Origin: Bacteroidota bacterium
GTDB taxonomy: Bacteria > Bacteroidota > Bacteroidia > AKYH767-A > 2013-40CM-41-45
Direction of reading: 5' to 3'
DNA length: 44,993 nt
Assembly: GCA_026391945.1 (NCBI GenBank)
Contig: JAPLDA010000060.1
Location: 1 to 44,993, forward strand
Shown piece by piece: positions 43,142 through 44,993 of the stretch. Numbering within the stretch: position 1 is the first letter of the stretch; every line of letters begins with the position of its first letter. A program made the translations under genes and the position numbers. Below the pieces are notes generated by a model. That model saw only the letters and a program-made list of their open reading frames with translations. It did no database searches and was not told the origin of the DNA.

Positions 43142-44993
43142 TTACTTTTTCTTTGGCTGGTAACCTCTTTCCTTCGCCATTTTTTCGAGCCTTTCCTGGA
43201 AGGAAGATTTTTTCTGGATTTTCGGACGTTTCTTATTTTCCTGGATCTGGCGATGGATGGCATCTTCATCAATAAATGCTTTGAAGAGATACTGCTGTCC
43301 GAATCCGAAAATGTTGCTGAGGAAATAATAATAACTCAACCCGGCTGAATAGTTATTGAATACACCGAGGAACATGATGGGCATCAGATACATCATCCAT
43401 TTCATTTGCGGGTTGGCAGCGCTGGTCATCTGCATGTTCATCCGTGTATACAATAAAGTGGAAACGGTCATCAGCAAAGTAAAGAGCGAAACGTGATCAC
43501 CGTAAAAAGGAATTTTGAACGGGAGATCAAGAATGGAATCGTAAGTCGAGAGATCTTTTGCCCACAGGAAATGTTCTCCTCTCAACTCAATGGAGGACGG
43601 GAAGAAACGGAACATCGCGATGAGGATAGGCATCTGTAACAGGCCAGGGATACAGCCTCCCAGCGGGTTCACACCGGCTTTCCTGTAGAGGCTCATCGTT
43701 TCCTGCTGCTTCTTCATCGCGTCATCAGGGAACTTGGCCGTGATCTCTGCAATTTCAGGTTGCAGCACTTTCATCTTCGCCTGCGACTTGAACGATCCGT
43801 AAGTAAGCGGCAGCAACACAATCCTGATCAGGATGGTTAAGATCAGGATGATGATTCCGAAATTCAGGTGGAAGCCATTGAGGAAATTAAAAGTCGGGAT
43901 CACTAAAAAACGGTTTACCCATCCGAAGATTCCCCAACCGAGCGGAATTTGCTTTTCAAGTTTCAGGTCGCCCGTTTTTTTCAGCGTCTGGTAATGGTTC
44001 GGGCCGATATAAAAACGCATTCCGTAACTCTCACTGGCCTTGTGTTCAAAAGGCAAGGCAATGGAAGTGGAAAGTGTTTTCACATATTTTTCAGAATTTT
44101 TATCCGTCCTGCTTTCAACGGTAGGAGAATCGAATGAATTGTCAGCGATCAGAACAGAAGTAAAATATTGTTGTTTGAAAGCAATCCATTTCACCTTTGT
44201 CTTCAGCGACTGCTGTTCATCCTTGCTCTCGGAAATATAATCCACATCTTCGTCTTCGCCGGAGAACCTGTAATAAACAGTGGTGGCCATGCGTTCACTC
44301 TGCATCGTCTTTTCCTGTTTGGTAATCGGTTGCTTCCAGTCCAATGAAAGGTAACTGGCTGCAACCAGGTCACTCATGCCGACGACATCAATTTTAAACT
44401 TCACCATGTAGTCCATGCTGTCGAGGGCATAACTGTATTCAATGTACCTGTTGTTCCCGGCACTCACGCGAAGAGTCACATGGTTGGGTGAAACGTCGCC
44501 GGCTTCCGCGAAGAAAAGTGTATTGGTGCGGATGATCCTGTTTTGCGCAGATAGCGATAAACCGAAATCGGCAGAATCAGAATTCATCAGCGCGACCGGT
44601 TTGCCATCAAATGTTTTGTAATTTTTCAGTTCAGCGTTGGTGATTCTGCCGCCTTTATTAGAGATGGTGATTTTGAGACGACTGTTCTCAAGCGTGAAGA
44701 ATTTTTCTGTACCGTCTGCTGCTGATGCAAAATCACCGAACTGTTGTTTGCGTATTTCCTGCTTTGCAGAATCATTGATATCAGCTGCCACAATAAGGGA
44801 GGTGTCTTTGGTAACAACACTCTTTTGCTGTTGCGCGATTTCCTTTTGTTTTTCTTCTGCTTTCATCACGGCAGTGATGGAGTCCTGCCTGTGCTTCATG
44901 ACCAGTTGCTCTTCAGCGCTTGGTTGAGTATAAAGGCTGTAGGCAATTATGAGAAAGCCGATCAGAATGATGCCGATGATTGAATTCCTGTCC
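43142..44993 (-). CDS. yidC: Membrane protein insertase YidC (partial, start codon just outside window)
   Basis: 616 codons are visible before the stop at 43142; the frame runs past the internal ATG at 44899 to DRNSIIGIILIGFLIIAYSL at the window edge, the normal YidC start, so only the first Met or so is missing. TM1 is at this start, then the periplasmic beta domain (~60-330), then the insertase core (NFGIIILILTILIRIVLLPL with the groove Arg; KAGVNPLGGCIPGLLQMPIL). The C-terminal tail is Lys-rich. It inserts membrane proteins alone or with SecY. Gram-negative type by its large periplasmic domain. Confidence 0.96.
   Translation of the reverse strand, partial: DRNSIIGIILIGFLIIAYSLYTQPSAEEQLVMKHRQDSITAVMKAEEKQKEIAQQQKSVVTKDTSLIVAADINDSAKQEIRKQQFGDFASAADGTEKFFTLENSRLKITISNKGGRITNAELKNYKTFDGKPVALMNSDSADFGLSLSAQNRIIRTNTLFFAEAGDVSPNHVTLRVSAGNNRYIEYSYALDSMDYMVKFKIDVVGMSDLVAASYLSLDWKQPITKQEKTMQSERMATTVYYRFSGEDEDVDYISESKDEQQSLKTKVKWIAFKQQYFTSVLIADNSFDSPTVESRTDKNSEKYVKTLSTSIALPFEHKASESYGMRFYIGPNHYQTLKKTGDLKLEKQIPLGWGIFGWVNRFLVIPTFNFLNGFHLNFGIIILILTILIRIVLLPLTYGSFKSQAKMKVLQPEIAEITAKFPDDAMKKQQETMSLYRKAGVNPLGGCIPGLLQMPILIAMFRFFPSSIELRGEHFLWAKDLSTYDSILDLPFKIPFYGDHVSLFTLLMTVSTLLYTRMNMQMTSAANPQMKWMMYLMPIMFLGVFNNYSAGLSYYYFLSNIFGFGQQYLFKAFIDEDAIHRQIQENKKRPKIQKKSSFQERLEKMAKERGYQPKKK

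Overview
The window is a chromosomal segment of a Bacteroidota bacterium. This rests on two proteins with C-terminal type IX secretion (T9SS) sorting domains, TAnnTTTG-type -7 promoter elements with TTG about 17-20 bases upstream, a DUF4290 gene, the lineage-typical L2 motif [10 protein letters not shown], and zinc-ligand-free L36, S14 and S4. No rRNA, tRNA, CRISPR array, insertion sequence or phage gene was found. Most of the window is core housekeeping DNA.

Layout. 1-330: tail of a T9SS-exported protein. 430-2903 (minus): a DUF151/UVR bifunctional nuclease, then electron-transfer flavoprotein etfB-etfA. 3033-6800 (plus): a small TPR protein, pyruvate dehydrogenase E1 beta and a membrane pyrophosphatase. 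6933-8035: rpsF-rpsR-rplI, closed by a perfect bidirectional terminator palindrome. 8116-9792 (minus): a GT-C type membrane glycosyltransferase. 10103-29488: a fused str/S10/spc/alpha ribosomal superoperon running rpsL, rpsG, fusA, rpsJ through rplO, secY, map, infA, rpmJ, rpsM, rpsK, rpsD, rpoA and rplQ, without tuf or adk. 29600-34677: carA, a convergent TPR lipoprotein-like or exported protein, a UvrD/PcrA helicase and a DUF4290 protein. 34826-36781: a T9SS-sorted M1 aminopeptidase. 36785-40228 (minus): a probable zinc/manganese uptake module made of a small His-rich protein, an outer-membrane barrel, a ZnuA-like binding protein and a ZnuB-like permease, with no ATPase gene. 40300-44993 (minus): a TlpA-like redoxin, 4-hydroxyphenylpyruvate dioxygenase and YidC, the last cut by the window edge.

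Together the genes cover translation (ribosome, EF-G, IF-1), nascent-chain processing and insertion (Map, SecY, YidC), transcription (RpoA), central energy metabolism (PDH, ETF, ion-pumping PPase) and envelope functions (metal import, T9SS peptidase, glycosyltransferase).

The most unusual structure is not a gene. Most of the longer spacers between ribosomal genes in the superoperon contain short tandem repeats with a period of 7 bases (sometimes 8). The repeat unit differs from spacer to spacer but is nearly uniform within each one. The array usually ends 0-9 bases before the next start codon, and in several spacers it is arranged as inverted arms. I know of no named element that fits this. 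The second point of interest is the metal-uptake module lacking its ATPase and led by an uncharacterised His-rich small protein.
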